Assembly: GCA_014904845.1 (NCBI GenBank)
Contig: MU119325.1
Location: 62,001 to 126,000 of the forward strand
DNA: 64,000 nt
Direction of reading: 5' to 3'
DNA from: Acephala macrosclerotiorum
Lineage: Eukaryota; Ascomycota; Leotiomycetes; Helotiales; Mollisiaceae
How positions within the stretch are numbered: the stretch's first letter is position 1; the number at the start of each line of letters is the position of its first letter. Under the pieces are notes generated by a model. It was given only the letters and a program-made list of their open reading frames with translations, did no database searches and was not told the DNA's origin. Positions 1 through 10,531 of this stretch are shown piece after piece. A program made the position numbers and the translations under genes.

Positions 1-2067
1 AGCATGAACAGTGAAAGTCAAACTTCTGCAGCTGACTCCTACTTGAGGGGTGTAGAAGGCTGTTAGGAAAGCGAGGACATATGGGATCTCAAGCTATATC
101 GAGTTAGCAGATCCATCTATGGCCTGCAATTCGAGAAGAAGTGGGATTGACCCCAAGAAGTGCAAGTACAGTACACGATCATCTTCAAGTTGATAAGCAC
201 CACTTACCAATAACAGAGTCAGGCCCAAAACCACAGCCCATCCCTTCAGTGTCATTGCTGTCTTCTCTTTTAAGTCCACCATATCATTATCAAGAATGGG
301 AGGCATGCCTCGCCGAGGAGAATCGCAGTATTCGTAGGTTGCCCACACCTATCAAGATTAGCGGATGCATATTGGGTCCTCTGGTCACGTAGTATTACTT
401 TTTGAATCCAATCACGCTTGCTTCTTCCCCGAAACCATAACCATTGCGGCCTGTATCGACTTTCGTATGCTAGCTCGAAGTATGGGTTCAATAGGTTCGA
501 CAGTTCACCCTCCGAGTAGACGTTCTCAAGGTTATCAATATCATGTGCAAGTACAGCTTCGAGTGTGTTGGGATCGTTGCCAGCTAGAAGAAGCCCCGAA
601 ACGACAGCTATGTGAGGGAGTATCATGTACCACCTTTTAAGTCAGCGAATGCTTCTAACACTAGATAACAGATCCGAGAGGAGAATCAGATGAGACGAGA
701 CCTACATCCCGAAAGCAATCTCAATTGAAGTATCATGATCACCGAGATTCGTCAGAGTTGCCACAATGGTAAAAACGAAGGTGCCAAGGTAGAACACCAC
801 TGGAGCTCCCACAGTCGTGCCAAATGACGATTGACATGCAAGCATTGTACGCAGCTGTGAGATAGAAAGTCAGCCCGAGATCAGACGTGATTATTGAAAA
901 TATAACAATTTACCTGAGTCTTTGTCCTGCCAATCAGCCGAAGCATATCTGGTGTTCGAGGAAGAAGCGACTCGAGGCAACTGGAACCCTCGCAATGTAC
1001 CACTTCGCAATTGGTGTCATGCAATGGCTGCTGTCTAGGTGTCATGATTGCCATATCTCTGTACGTACGGAGAGGGTGTATCAGGTATTCGATGTGAGCC
1101 CAGGCCGAGAGGGTGTTTGGAAGTCCTGTTCGTGGGTAGTGGGAATAATTGGGCCATTGCTCGCTGTGTTCTGGGCTCCTGTAGTCCACGAGTTGTATTT
1201 CTTCCGAAGTCAGGTCTGGATTAAGATCGAGATTGCCACAGAGCATGACGAACAAGAGTCGAACTCGCATGTCCAAGGTCAATTGAGAATGCTTCGACTT
1301 TTCTTGTATGAAACGAATGAGCAGGTTGTCCAGAAAAGCTTCGTAAAGACCACTCATCAGCATCGGGCCTGCGAACGCGAAGCACATCGAGAGCCAAATG
1401 ATTGTGTCGAAAACCGCCGAGAGAAATACCAGGATCATATCGAAAGGCGCAAGCAGCCAAGCCTTCGGGCGAGAGAAGTCGAGGGAGAACACCTTTTCGT
1501 AGATTGTGACTTTCCTCCTTCGTGGAACCGACAGACCTAGAGTTCAAATGAGTGTTTGCTTGCGGTGAAGGAGGGCAGACCTACAGAAGATGATCGCCGG
1601 TAGAAGAAAGCCAACAAAGGGTGTAATCCATTGAGCTTGAGTCATGGAGCTAGATAATTGCCAGCCCGGACAGTTATTCTCGAGCCAGCTATCAGGGACT
1701 TGGACGATAGGCGCGCCAGATTTGTTGCCATTCCAAGCAGCAGTGCAGGGGAATTGACTATCGGTGGTTGCAGATAACAACTGATCTACTGAGGCTTGGA
1801 TGAAGGACGGTGTATTCTCGACGATGAAGCCATTCTTGATACTCAGAGACTCATTGACAGCCAACAGGCAGCAGTGCGTGAAGTTTTGTCCTCCAAGATG
1901 AGGGTTTCGTCCCTAGATAAGGTCAGACGTAAACAAAAGACGTGATGATCATTTTTTGCCCGCCTAAGGACGGACAAAAGAACGTGTTGACTCACTGTCG
2001 TCACTGTTGTGAGATTTATCAATTGGGGAAATGCCTCCCCAAGGCTTGTGTAGTTTCCCTGCCTCAT
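1..2067 (-). CDS. Multi-exon fungal integral membrane protein, 3' end outside window
   Basis: A large uncharacterised fungal membrane protein, probably at the plasma membrane; I know the type from many Pezizomycotina but can give no function. Exons I can place: 2067-1996, 1912-1585, 1536-914, 854-706, 633 down to about 300, then to 208, then 93 to the window edge. The phases agree at the first four introns. The N-terminal exons encode an extracellular-looking segment with Cys-Cys and Asn-X-Ser/Thr sites. Hydrophobic helices follow near TPFVGFLLPAIIF, DMILVFLSAVFDTIIWLSM and VVFYLGTFVFTIVA, and another lies near AVVLGLTLLLV. One join is unexplained: between about 350 and 270 the frame shifts by one and I cannot place an intron that repairs it, so the allele may be damaged. 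The start at 2067 is the first Met in frame; a further upstream exon is possible. Confidence 0.7.
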
Positions 2068-2853
2068 TTTTTGACACTGGGGTTAGCTTTGCTGAGGTGG
2101 AGAGGTGGAAATGAAAAAGTGACCATGGTGTGAGGTAGTTAGCAACCTCGCTTATTCACCTTGGAAGGAGTGAATCACCCTCCTCCAAAACTAACCTTTC
2201 AGCTGTCTGAAAGTGAATCTCGAGTATTGACGGAGTTGATAAGCCCACAAGATTGTCCTACGGCACTTGAGACAATTCTGTGCTACTTCAAGCATGTTTG
2301 CATGTATCCTTACCTCCCACAACTAGCCCTCGAATTTGAAGAAGATTGTCCATGAAGCTTGTTAGCTTTGCCTCGAATATTATGTGGCGAGATTGTTCCC
2401 GCAAGTTTGGGACGATGCCGAAGTTCCACAGCAATACCAAAGAGCCAAAACATTGTCTCTAGACCTCGAGCAATGTCAAGCCCCGAATGGTTCTTGTGCT
2501 CTGGGTGGTTTCGATTCTTGTGGCTCGTAGCGAGAAGTCACATACGGGGTCGAGCTTGGACGCTGCTGGCACTTGCCAACATACCTAGTATAGGCAAATT
2601 TCAAGCGACTTCTTCAAAGTCTACGGAGAGAGAGTCCTTATTTATGATCTGGTACCGATAGTTTAGCTTTTCGACCACTACAGTCAAGCCTCTTCGCCGC
2701 TCTTCTACCACAACCTAAAGTATATATAACTGAAAGGCTTGACTTACATCCAATACCCGCCATGTTTTCATTGCAGGCCATCAGCGGTCATCAAATTATC
2801 ATCATCTCATATCTACTCTCCTAAGTCTGTTCGCTCTTTCCAATCATGCATGC
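2068..2853. other. Intergenic, nothing identified
   Basis: This is the upstream region of the membrane-protein gene and the 3' flank of the Hel2 gene. Short open frames at 2161-2355 and 2359-2661 (+) have no recognisable motif, signal peptide or splice partners. I see no gene. Confidence 0.6.
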
Positions 2854-5472
2854 TCATCCCCAATTCATCAGAACCTGTTTCTTATTCTTATTCCCTTTCT
2901 TCTTCCCCTTCCCATTCGCTTCCTCGGCCTCAGCAACAGCATCAATACTGGCGCTGCCATCACTGGCCGACGGCGGTCCCCAAGGACTCGCCGTTGTGAC
3001 TGGATTATTTCCCAAATCTCTCCTAACCATCCTACCATTTCCATACCCCATGATCGTACTCTGAGGCTTGGCGGCGGGAGGGAGTGCAGGGAAAGCATCA
3101 CCACCCTTTGCTACGCTCCTAGAAGCAGGTCGAGAAGTGGGAGGTGTGGGTCGCGCAGATGACGGATTCGAGTTGGAAGTAGTCACTGGAGGAGGAACCC
3201 ATGGAGTTGTGCTGACCTTGGTTGAGCTGGCGTTGGGTCGGGTTATTGGCGGTAAGCTGGGGAAGGAGTTCACGACGCTGGAAGTAGACGGCGACGATGC
3301 TGTAGAAGAACCACCCCAAGATCGAGCCTGAGAGACGGAGGATCGTGAAGATTGAGCAGTGCTTGACTTCAGCTTTAAGACTCTCGTGCTCTTTGCCCCA
3401 CCACCTCCACTGATGCTGCTTCCTCCGGCGGTTGCAGAAGAGCTGACAGCCCAGTTCAAAGGTATCGTACTACCTCCACTGCCACTCGCAGCTGGCAGGG
3501 ATGGATAATCTTCATTGATAGCTCGCCAGTCGTTCCATGCTGTTCGTAGTGAATCTGCTTTGGTCTTGTCTTCATATAGGTCTGCAACTTCTCGAACCAA
3601 CGTACCAAGAGCTGAAGCGCTAGTGTCCGAGAACAAGGCGAAGAAAGCCTCGATGAGCGCTGCGGCGGATAGAGCGTTGTTCTTGAATGAGGATATTGAA
3701 TTCCGGAATTGCTGAAGCTTGGTCGAATCGTTTTGGAGGAGTGTGCTAGCACGGTCAATGACATCGCGATGTCGTAGTTGTCGAGCCTGCTCTTGTGGCG
3801 TCAACTCAGCCGTTAGGTCCAGATTGTTCACAGCTTGCGTAGCAGCAGCAACAGCCTGTGTAGATGGGCGTGGTGCGACAGCTCCTGAAGGTCGAGCATT
3901 CGCTTGCGCAGGAGTTGGAGCCGCAGTCAACTGCCCACCAAAAGTGCGAGAGCCAGCTGCAGTCTGGATCTCCATCTGACGCTGGAATGCTTGCTGGTCT
4001 CTTCGAAGTGGCTGGGCACTGGAAGCTGGTATTGGCTCGGTGTTCGGATCCCTTCCCCTTCCCCGGCCTCGGCCATCTCTCTGTTCTCTCTGATTTGCAC
4101 CTCCTCTCCGCTCCTGTATATACGGTTGCCGGTATTCAAAATTCGCCATATCCACGACTCTTGCATCTCTCCGCACATCCTTCGATAGATCATTTCCGTG
4201 CTCGCTCAATTGATGTGCCTTCAGGTCAATCTCGCTCGTGAAAGCAATGAACTTCTTCTCCAAACAACTTGGGTGTGAGCAAACGAAGTGGTCTGCCTTG
4301 AAATGGGCGTATAGAGCATCATAATTCAGGAAGTATTGTGGCGGTCGACCACCCAAATTATCGCAAAGTTGGCACCTCTCGTGCTTCTCCCTACAATGGA
4401 CAAACAACTCATCATCTCCATAGAATCTCAAACCACAGAACGAGCATAGAGGATGGCCCTTGAACCCGCTCTGATCCACAGCTCCCGGGTTGTCATCTCC
4501 TTTCTTCATATGCCTCGACAGCTCGGCATCTTTATATAGCACATGCTCGTGCGTGAAGACCTTCTTATGCCTTGAACACAAATCGCAGATCTTCTTCTGA
4601 TGTACGCTTTGAACATGTCTATGCAAGAGCGGCCACGAGAGGCATGCAACATCGCAATCTTGGTCCGGGCAGTTGTATCTGAGCAGAAGCCGAGTATCGT
4701 CCTGTATATCGTTGTTTTCGTATCTGATCCCAATATTCTGATCCACACTCGCAATATCCCCATCCGTGAACTCTTCATATCGTTTCTCCGCATCGTCCGT
4801 AAAGATAACGAATTGTGCTTCTGACTGTTTTCCCATGTTAGCAACCATCGATTTAGACCATCTCCAGGCAATCTCGCAAGCAATTATGCCGACAATACCA
4901 TATAATTCAAGCATGACAGTATCCTCGAAAACATTGGAGTGAGGACAAGCAGAAACCTCCTTGACAAACCCACGAGGAATGCAAAGAAATCAGCCACATA
5001 CCCGACAATGAGCACAATTCTTATCCTTATACAACGCCCTCATGCGCAACGAACAAATATGACACGTCCGATGATTACACGGATAAATCGCCTCGTGCAG
5101 AATCGGACTCGCGCAAATGAAGCAGACCTCCGCCTCACTCTCTCCGGCTCCCTCAGCTATTGTCTTGCCCGCCATATTATCTTTGCCTTTCCCATTAGAT
5201 GTCTCATCTCCAGCTCCATTTTCAGCTGTGTTTATGGCTGTATTTGAGATTCGAGCGCTTTGTGCGGGGTTCGATTGTTCTCTTCCTCGACCTCGATGAT
5301 GGGCTTGTCGATTATCGTATCCACTATTGTCGGTCAGAAAGCTGTCGCCTCTTCCACGGCCTCGACCACCCCGTCCTCTACCTCTTCCGCCTCCTCTTCC
5401 ACCTCTCCCAGCAGCTGGCGAATCTGCACTCGCCGTCACAGTCGCAGCAGCAGTGCTTCCGTCCGTAGCCAT
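2854..5472 (-). CDS. HEL2: E3 ubiquitin ligase Hel2 (ZNF598 family)
   Basis: Ribosome-associated quality-control ligase. The family senses collided ribosomes and ubiquitinates 40S proteins; it acts in the cytosol. Exons 5472-5002 and 4824-2854 give 813 aa. The 177-nt intron is phase 0 with donor GTATGT, branch GCTAAC and acceptor CAG. The N-terminus (about 20-45) is an RGG-rich tract. The RING lies at about 117-156 (CFIC, CNHRTC, HIC, CAHC) and its last Cys-Arg abuts the intron. C2H2-like fingers follow at about 180-360, including CDLCSRHK, CSFCGLRFYGDDELFVHC and CSHPSC. The C-terminal half is low-complexity Ser/Pro/Ala with repeated FPSLPP and FPALPP motifs and a Lys-rich end before VLMNWG. 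This RING, finger and low-complexity order is diagnostic for the family. The Met at 4914 lies inside the intron and is not the start. Confidence 0.93.
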
Positions 5473-6210
5473 TGCTTCCCACTCTCCTATTCTCTTCTCG
5501 ATTTCTCTTTTCGTGTCGCCTCCCCGGCTTCAAAGGTTTGGCCTAGGCAGGCTGTCGTATGCTCAAAGCCGTATATGGGCGAATGCACGTCGTTGTATAT
5601 GTGATTCTATGTACAAAGAAGCTGGTATTTGCTTTGGTTTTACAGACTACGTTGGTGCATGGAAGCTGCAATCATAGTTCTCGAAGCGAGCCGGCTGGCC
5701 CCGCGCAAGGCTGACAATTCATCGTGCTGTGGCGGCAAGGAGTCATTCGAGGCTGACAAAACTGGTTCTGGAAGGGGAGAGTCATTAAGACTCATTTTAA
5801 TTATTGTGATATTGCTTTTAAGCCTAGTTGTCTTATTTCTCGGTGTGAGTACTGCACGAGACAGCCAGGAGTTGAGACAATTCGGGATCGTACTGAAGGA
5901 CAAGGGGAATGCTGAGAGAAAGTCATTTATTTGATGTGAAATGGACTGGTGTTACATTTGAAGAAGGATCATTATCTTCATCTCCCATGACCGCGTATTA
6001 CCGCCCCCCTATGCGCTTCAGTTCAATGCAAGCTCTGAAACCATGCAAACTCGTTGATCCTGAATTCCGCCTCCAGCAGTAATTATCAATTAACGCCATG
6101 CCATGTTACCGCCCCGTTCCTTTGCCATATAATTTTGCCATCCTCCGTGTAAATTACGCCGCTTTGACATTGTCTGTTTCCGGTCTTGAACGTGCGATGA
6201 TGCAAGATGT
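5473..6210. other. Intergenic between Hel2 and the SWIB gene
   Basis: Promoter side of Hel2 and 3' flank of the SWIB gene. A short (-) frame at 5640-5903 and a (+) frame at 5629-5934 overlap each other. Neither has recognisable domains, so neither is called as a gene. Confidence 0.55.
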
Positions 6211-7219
6211 CTATTCCTCCTCAACGTCGTAAAGCTGCTTACCTAGTATCTTGTTCATGGTGAACATGTGTACCTTGTCTTGCTTGAAAACTAACTGCAT
6301 CTTCTCGTCGCATAGGATTTGGCGCTTATCGTTCGGGTCTTGCAGGTCTCGAGCTTTGATGTACTCCCATATCTTCTTGACGACTTGAGGTCTCGAGAGC
6401 TGTATCCTGTCAGCAAATTCACTCATTGCCTCAGCACGAAGTTACTTACCGTAGCCTCACCAACCAAATCCGCCAAAGGAGCAGAAAGATGATACTGCTT
6501 ATGAAAGCCACCCTTCTTAACCTTCTCCTTAACCTCCCCATCACTACCAACCTCCTCAAGCCCACTATCATCATCCGCCTTAACCTTCTTCTCACTCTTC
6601 TTCCTTGGCTTCTTAGCCACCTTCTTCGGAGTCTTCTTATTCGCACCACCTCTCGTAGCTCTCTGCGACATATTCTCCTGCGCCTGCAGCATCGCCGCTA
6701 GCTTCGCATCATCTACCGGCTTGTTAGCCTTCCGCTTCTTCTTTGGAGGAGAGATTGCATCAGAATCGGATTCTGGCTCGGTTTTGGGGACTGAGGCGGA
6801 GGGCGTAGAGACATCGCGGGAGCTAGGGGGTGTGCTTTCGTTCTTGACGCTGACTTCTTCCTTGATGTGACCGTTTGTAGTTGGAGTTTCGACGGAGGGT
6901 GCGGGCTCTGCTGCTTTGGTTTCGGCTATTCGAAAGCGCTCTAGAATTAGGCTTTTGACTGGTTCCTGGTTGAACTATTAGCTATGCGCCATGTTGTTGG
7001 CAGATACAAGGAGAGCAACCTTCTGGTGTGATATGTCCTTGCCAAGGGTTGTTCCCAGCTCTTTCATAATTTGCTTTCGAGAAATCGTAGTAAGGTCGCC
7101 CTTATTGAGGATACTATCAATGATAGCGGAGTATTGGGCAGATTCTGCAGGCAGTACTGGGGGATAAATTAGCTGGGTGTCCCCTTGTCAGGGTGTATCA
7201 AGCAGGTTTTACAAGACAT
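6211..7219 (-). CDS. DEK-C plus SWIB/MDM2 domain protein (UAF30/TRI1-like)
   Basis: Nuclear chromatin or transcription protein. Budding-yeast relatives are Uaf30 (RNA polymerase I upstream activating factor) and Tri1. Exons 7219-7213, 7156-7020, 6965-6450 and 6399-6211 total 849 nt (282 aa), with introns of 56, 54 and 50 nt. The first exon is only 7 nt (ATG TCT T), giving MSLLPAESAQYS. Residues about 5-60 form a DEK-C domain: YSAIIDSIL, then DLTTISRKQI, then GKDISHQK joined to EPVKSLILERF. The middle is Lys/Glu-rich with nuclear-localisation-like runs such as PPKKKRK. Residues about 200-278 are the SWIB fold: KQYHLSAPLADLVGEAT spliced to LSRPQVVKKIWEYIK, then LQDPNDKRQILCD and MFTMNKILGKQL. 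The second intron's donor, GTTGCT, is weak, but the join restores the DEK-C consensus. The paralogue assignment (Uaf30 or Tri1) is not certain. Confidence 0.88.
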
Positions 7220-8677
7220 GTTGGGCAGTCCGGAAGGGGGTTGGTTTGGTTGGCGTTGTGGTTCGTACTCGTAGAAGAACACTGGTAGAGAGCCCTAAGG
7301 GACGTGGTAGGAGAAGGCCTAGGGTTCTTCTTAACCACTAATCCCCTAGTAAAGGTGAGTCCGTAGATAGGAGCGTTCCTTGTTGAGGTGAATGCTGCAG
7401 TTGCAAAAGGACTTCCGGAGCGTAGGCGGTTTGCAGATGGAACAAAGCAAAAGAGGGACAACTATGGAATATTGTTCGCGATGGTTCTGAAAGAGTGCAC
7501 CCTGCGATAAGAGCCTCAATGGTGGGGTTGTGAAAGGTGGCTGGTAGGTATCTGGTGGGTGGAGGTGCTTAGCTTTCAAAAGTGAAAACAAAGCTTTGAG
7601 GGATGTCCGTAGCGAAATAGTTCGTCGTGGAGCCAACAGAAGTGCTAGATGGATATCCCTCTTGTACCCAGGTATAATTGACTCTGGTGAGTGCGTGCTT
7701 CTGCTGACCAGGTATGCGATGAGGGTTCGAGAACGAAGGTGATGTCGCCCCGATTATACTGGTGTCGCACTGTCAAAACTGAAGGATTTCAAGGCTCAAA
7801 GATGCGAAGACTGAGGTTCAATGCAACAGTAATCTGCTGTGAGTCTTGATAAGCTGGATCAAGTCATAACAATGTTACAATCCGGGGAAGCAAGTTGCAG
7901 TTCTGTTCTCATGATGTGGCTGAAATATGTCAAGCCACAACGTTGATCAAAGTTAGGTTAGCCGCTTCCCACAATCTAGATCCCGAGGTTGACAAGTATG
8001 CAGGTAGCCTTTATCATCCATTGTATCCTTGGAACTCTTGTATCACATCATACATGGTTCATTGCAGTCGTCAAGAGTCCAGCCTCGAGCACTACAGCTC
8101 GACAGTGAAGTTCGATATTCCTAGCTAGCTGATGCCAGATGGACATGATTCACTTCAAAGCCTTCGACGATTCTGACGAATCCACGAAATGATGCTAGTG
8201 CGCTCTATGAAGCATTGTAATCACTACTGCCATATTTTTGCATTCTTGTGTTTACATATAATGCTTGCCAATATCTTTTTAGTTTTTCTAACTTTCAAAA
8301 TGGCTTTCTCAACTGAAGTCCAAGAATCATGAAATAGCCACAGGCCCAAGTACCTGGACTTGGCTATAGTCGCTTGCTTTTATAGCTGCGTATGATCTTG
8401 CAACGTTGGAATATCAAAGAGCCTCATTAAAGTGGAAGGCTTGAACGTTGTCCATCCCCCACACCCCCAAGTTGTGGCAAATACCCCAACTCGTGGCAGC
8501 GGCCAATTCAGCAGTTTGACCAAGGATCTCGAGTTGGAACGGCCGACCTGCCTGCGTATTCTTTCCCGCAACCCCGCCATCACAGCCTCACCACGCCGAG
8601 TACAGTTCAGACACTTATAAAGTTGGCGTTCACTCACCGCTCCTCTCTCGCCATATCCGAGGTATCCCAACGTAGAT
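7220..8677. other. Intergenic, divergent flank
   Basis: About 1.4 kb between the divergent SWIB gene and the decayed membrane-protein gene. Overlapping (-) frames at 7198-7636 and (+) frames at 7895-8128 and 8432-8620 lack motifs and splice logic. Nothing else identified. Confidence 0.55.
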
Positions 8678-10179
8678 ATGGTTGGCCTCGCTATCGATTC
8701 GGTCGATTACTGCTGCACGGCTTGCAAGCTATTTAACCAAGGTCAGTTCTACTTAATAAATCCTCAGTCTGGTGTGAGAGTTGAAAAGTCAGTGCTCTTG
8801 ATCGTTTCTCTCTCGCCGAGAATGATGGACTCTTCAAGAGCACGAGGTAAAAATCGAGGAGATCTTACCTACTCGATTTCAAGAATGTCATTTGGACTTT
8901 CAGCGGCGGATCATCGACTGATGAAAGATCCGTCGTCCAACAGTTTGATCATCGCAAAGCCACGCCAGTACTCTGCCCGAGGAAGTTAAGAGAGTATGCC
9001 CTCACATCAGGGCTTGCTCCTGGAATAGGCAGCTCTTATGTCGTCTACTACCTGAGCATGCGGGTATCTGATTGGTGGGGCCCCCTGGCAAGTCTTGGTG
9101 CAATCTGGGCTGGAGGAGTATATCGTGCATTCGTTGCCAGAAATTTTCTCGTATCAACAGATGACAGTGTTGGCACAAACGAACACTAGATAGGTCTATT
9201 CCGCAACAGTCAGCGAATCGCTTTTAGCAACACTGGCAGGCGCGTACTCTCGACCCAACACAACCACCACGCCATCATCAGAGAGAGATGAAATAGATAT
9301 GCTCAACAGCGAGGAACCGAAGAAGGAAGCCAATACAACAGAGTCTGAACTTACCCTAAGCCGAACAGTCCTCCTCATCGTCCCCGTCATCAGAACAGGA
9401 GTGCGTACCTGGTCAGCCACCGAAGACGTAATGAAAGTCGGCCTCGAAATGTCTAAACACATCCGCAACAAATGAACCATAAACTTCCCCCGTCCAAACC
9501 CTCCAAACATCTCACAAAAGATGGAACTGCCTCATCCGCATGAAACTCCTAATCTACGTCCCCGGCCTAATCTGGAAAAGCCAACAAGAGCTCGACATCG
9601 CCCTACCACGAGAATTCGACCTCGAAAGTCTCATCCGACACGTCATGAAGATCCTCCACGTCTGCATGGACCACGAAGGCCAAATCAGCATACATAGTTG
9701 ACAAAACAACCTCCACAGCCCTCTCCCACGTCTTATGTAGCCCAATCGCCGATCCACCTATCGACAACACCGATCTCAACGGCTCAACAACCACACTCCG
9801 CCAACTCCTAACCTCACTCCGCGACACCACCACCATCAACACCACCACCTCAAAATCCACCCTCGAGCAAGCAATCCTCGTCCCCACAATCCTCCAAGCA
9901 TGCACCTACAACTGCTATGCATACGGCGTCGGCGTCTCCGGAAACGAGATCCAATCCCTCCAAAACAGACACGTAGACAAACTTGCTTTGAGCGGGAAAT
10001 TGTTCCTCCCGACGATCATGAGCGAGTTTGAACGATTGGGGATCTGGGATGAGTTTATGAGTGAAGAACAAAGAAAGGCGGAGAGGACGGATGCTGTAGT
10101 TGCGAGAGATGCTACGTTAGGTCATTATGGTACGCATAATGTGAGGGATCAGTTGAGGGATAATGTAGTGAAGTCGTGA
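8678..10179 (+). pseudogene. Decayed fungal membrane-protein gene
   Basis: One conceptual protein is readable only by changing frame repeatedly. In order: an N-terminal piece from 8678; SALDRFSLAENDGLFKSTR; then KIEEILPTRFQECHLDFQRR after a one-base loss near 8848; DERSVVQQFDHRK after a lost base at a TGG codon near 8918; the hydrophobic GIGSSYVVYYLSM and GPLASLGAIWAGGVY; a TAG after GTNEH near 9187; ESLLATLAGAYSRP; then SRTVLLIVPVIRTGVRTWS; then MKLLIYVPGLIWKSQQELD; then a final open block from about 9697 to the TGA at 10177-10179. At least five frame changes and one nonsense codon are present, none with splice sites. I recognise the type as a multi-copy hypothetical family of ascomycetes but know no function. 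Neighbouring IRE1 is intact, which argues against assembly error. Confidence 0.78.
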
Positions 10180-10531
10180 GTGAGGAGAATCAGGTTTTGG
10201 GCAGTATCTAGTCTTATGTAAAGAACTGGAAAGTTGGAGATCCTTGTCTTCGCAAGAGCATCTCGAGGAACTTTCCTAATGTAATGAATCATGAATTTAC
10301 GACCGTAGCAATTGAGGCCTTCAGGAGCAATGGCAGCAGACACTTGTCGTGGATTAAATCGCACATCGCGAAAGTAAACAAGCTAGATGAAAAGAAGATT
10401 TCGCTGGTATTAACACCAGGCTGAGCAATTTGAGACCCGCATATAGTACAAGAGCTACAGATATTTTGACTCCAACCCAGCCAGACCCAACTTTCGGTAT
10501 CCTAACTATGACCAAAGATCTGCTTTTCCAC
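10180..10531. other. Convergent intergenic spacer
   Basis: Spacer between the 3' ends of the decayed (+) gene and IRE1 (-). Short frames here have no motif. Nothing identified. Confidence 0.55.

Noticed and set aside
5640..5903. 87-aa minus frame between Hel2 and the SWIB gene
   Set aside because: It overlaps a plus frame of similar length and has no recognisable domain.
7198..7636. Minus frames upstream of the SWIB gene as extra exons
   Set aside because: The start can be placed at 7219 with a 7-nt first exon that restores the DEK-C N-terminus; no frame upstream fits.
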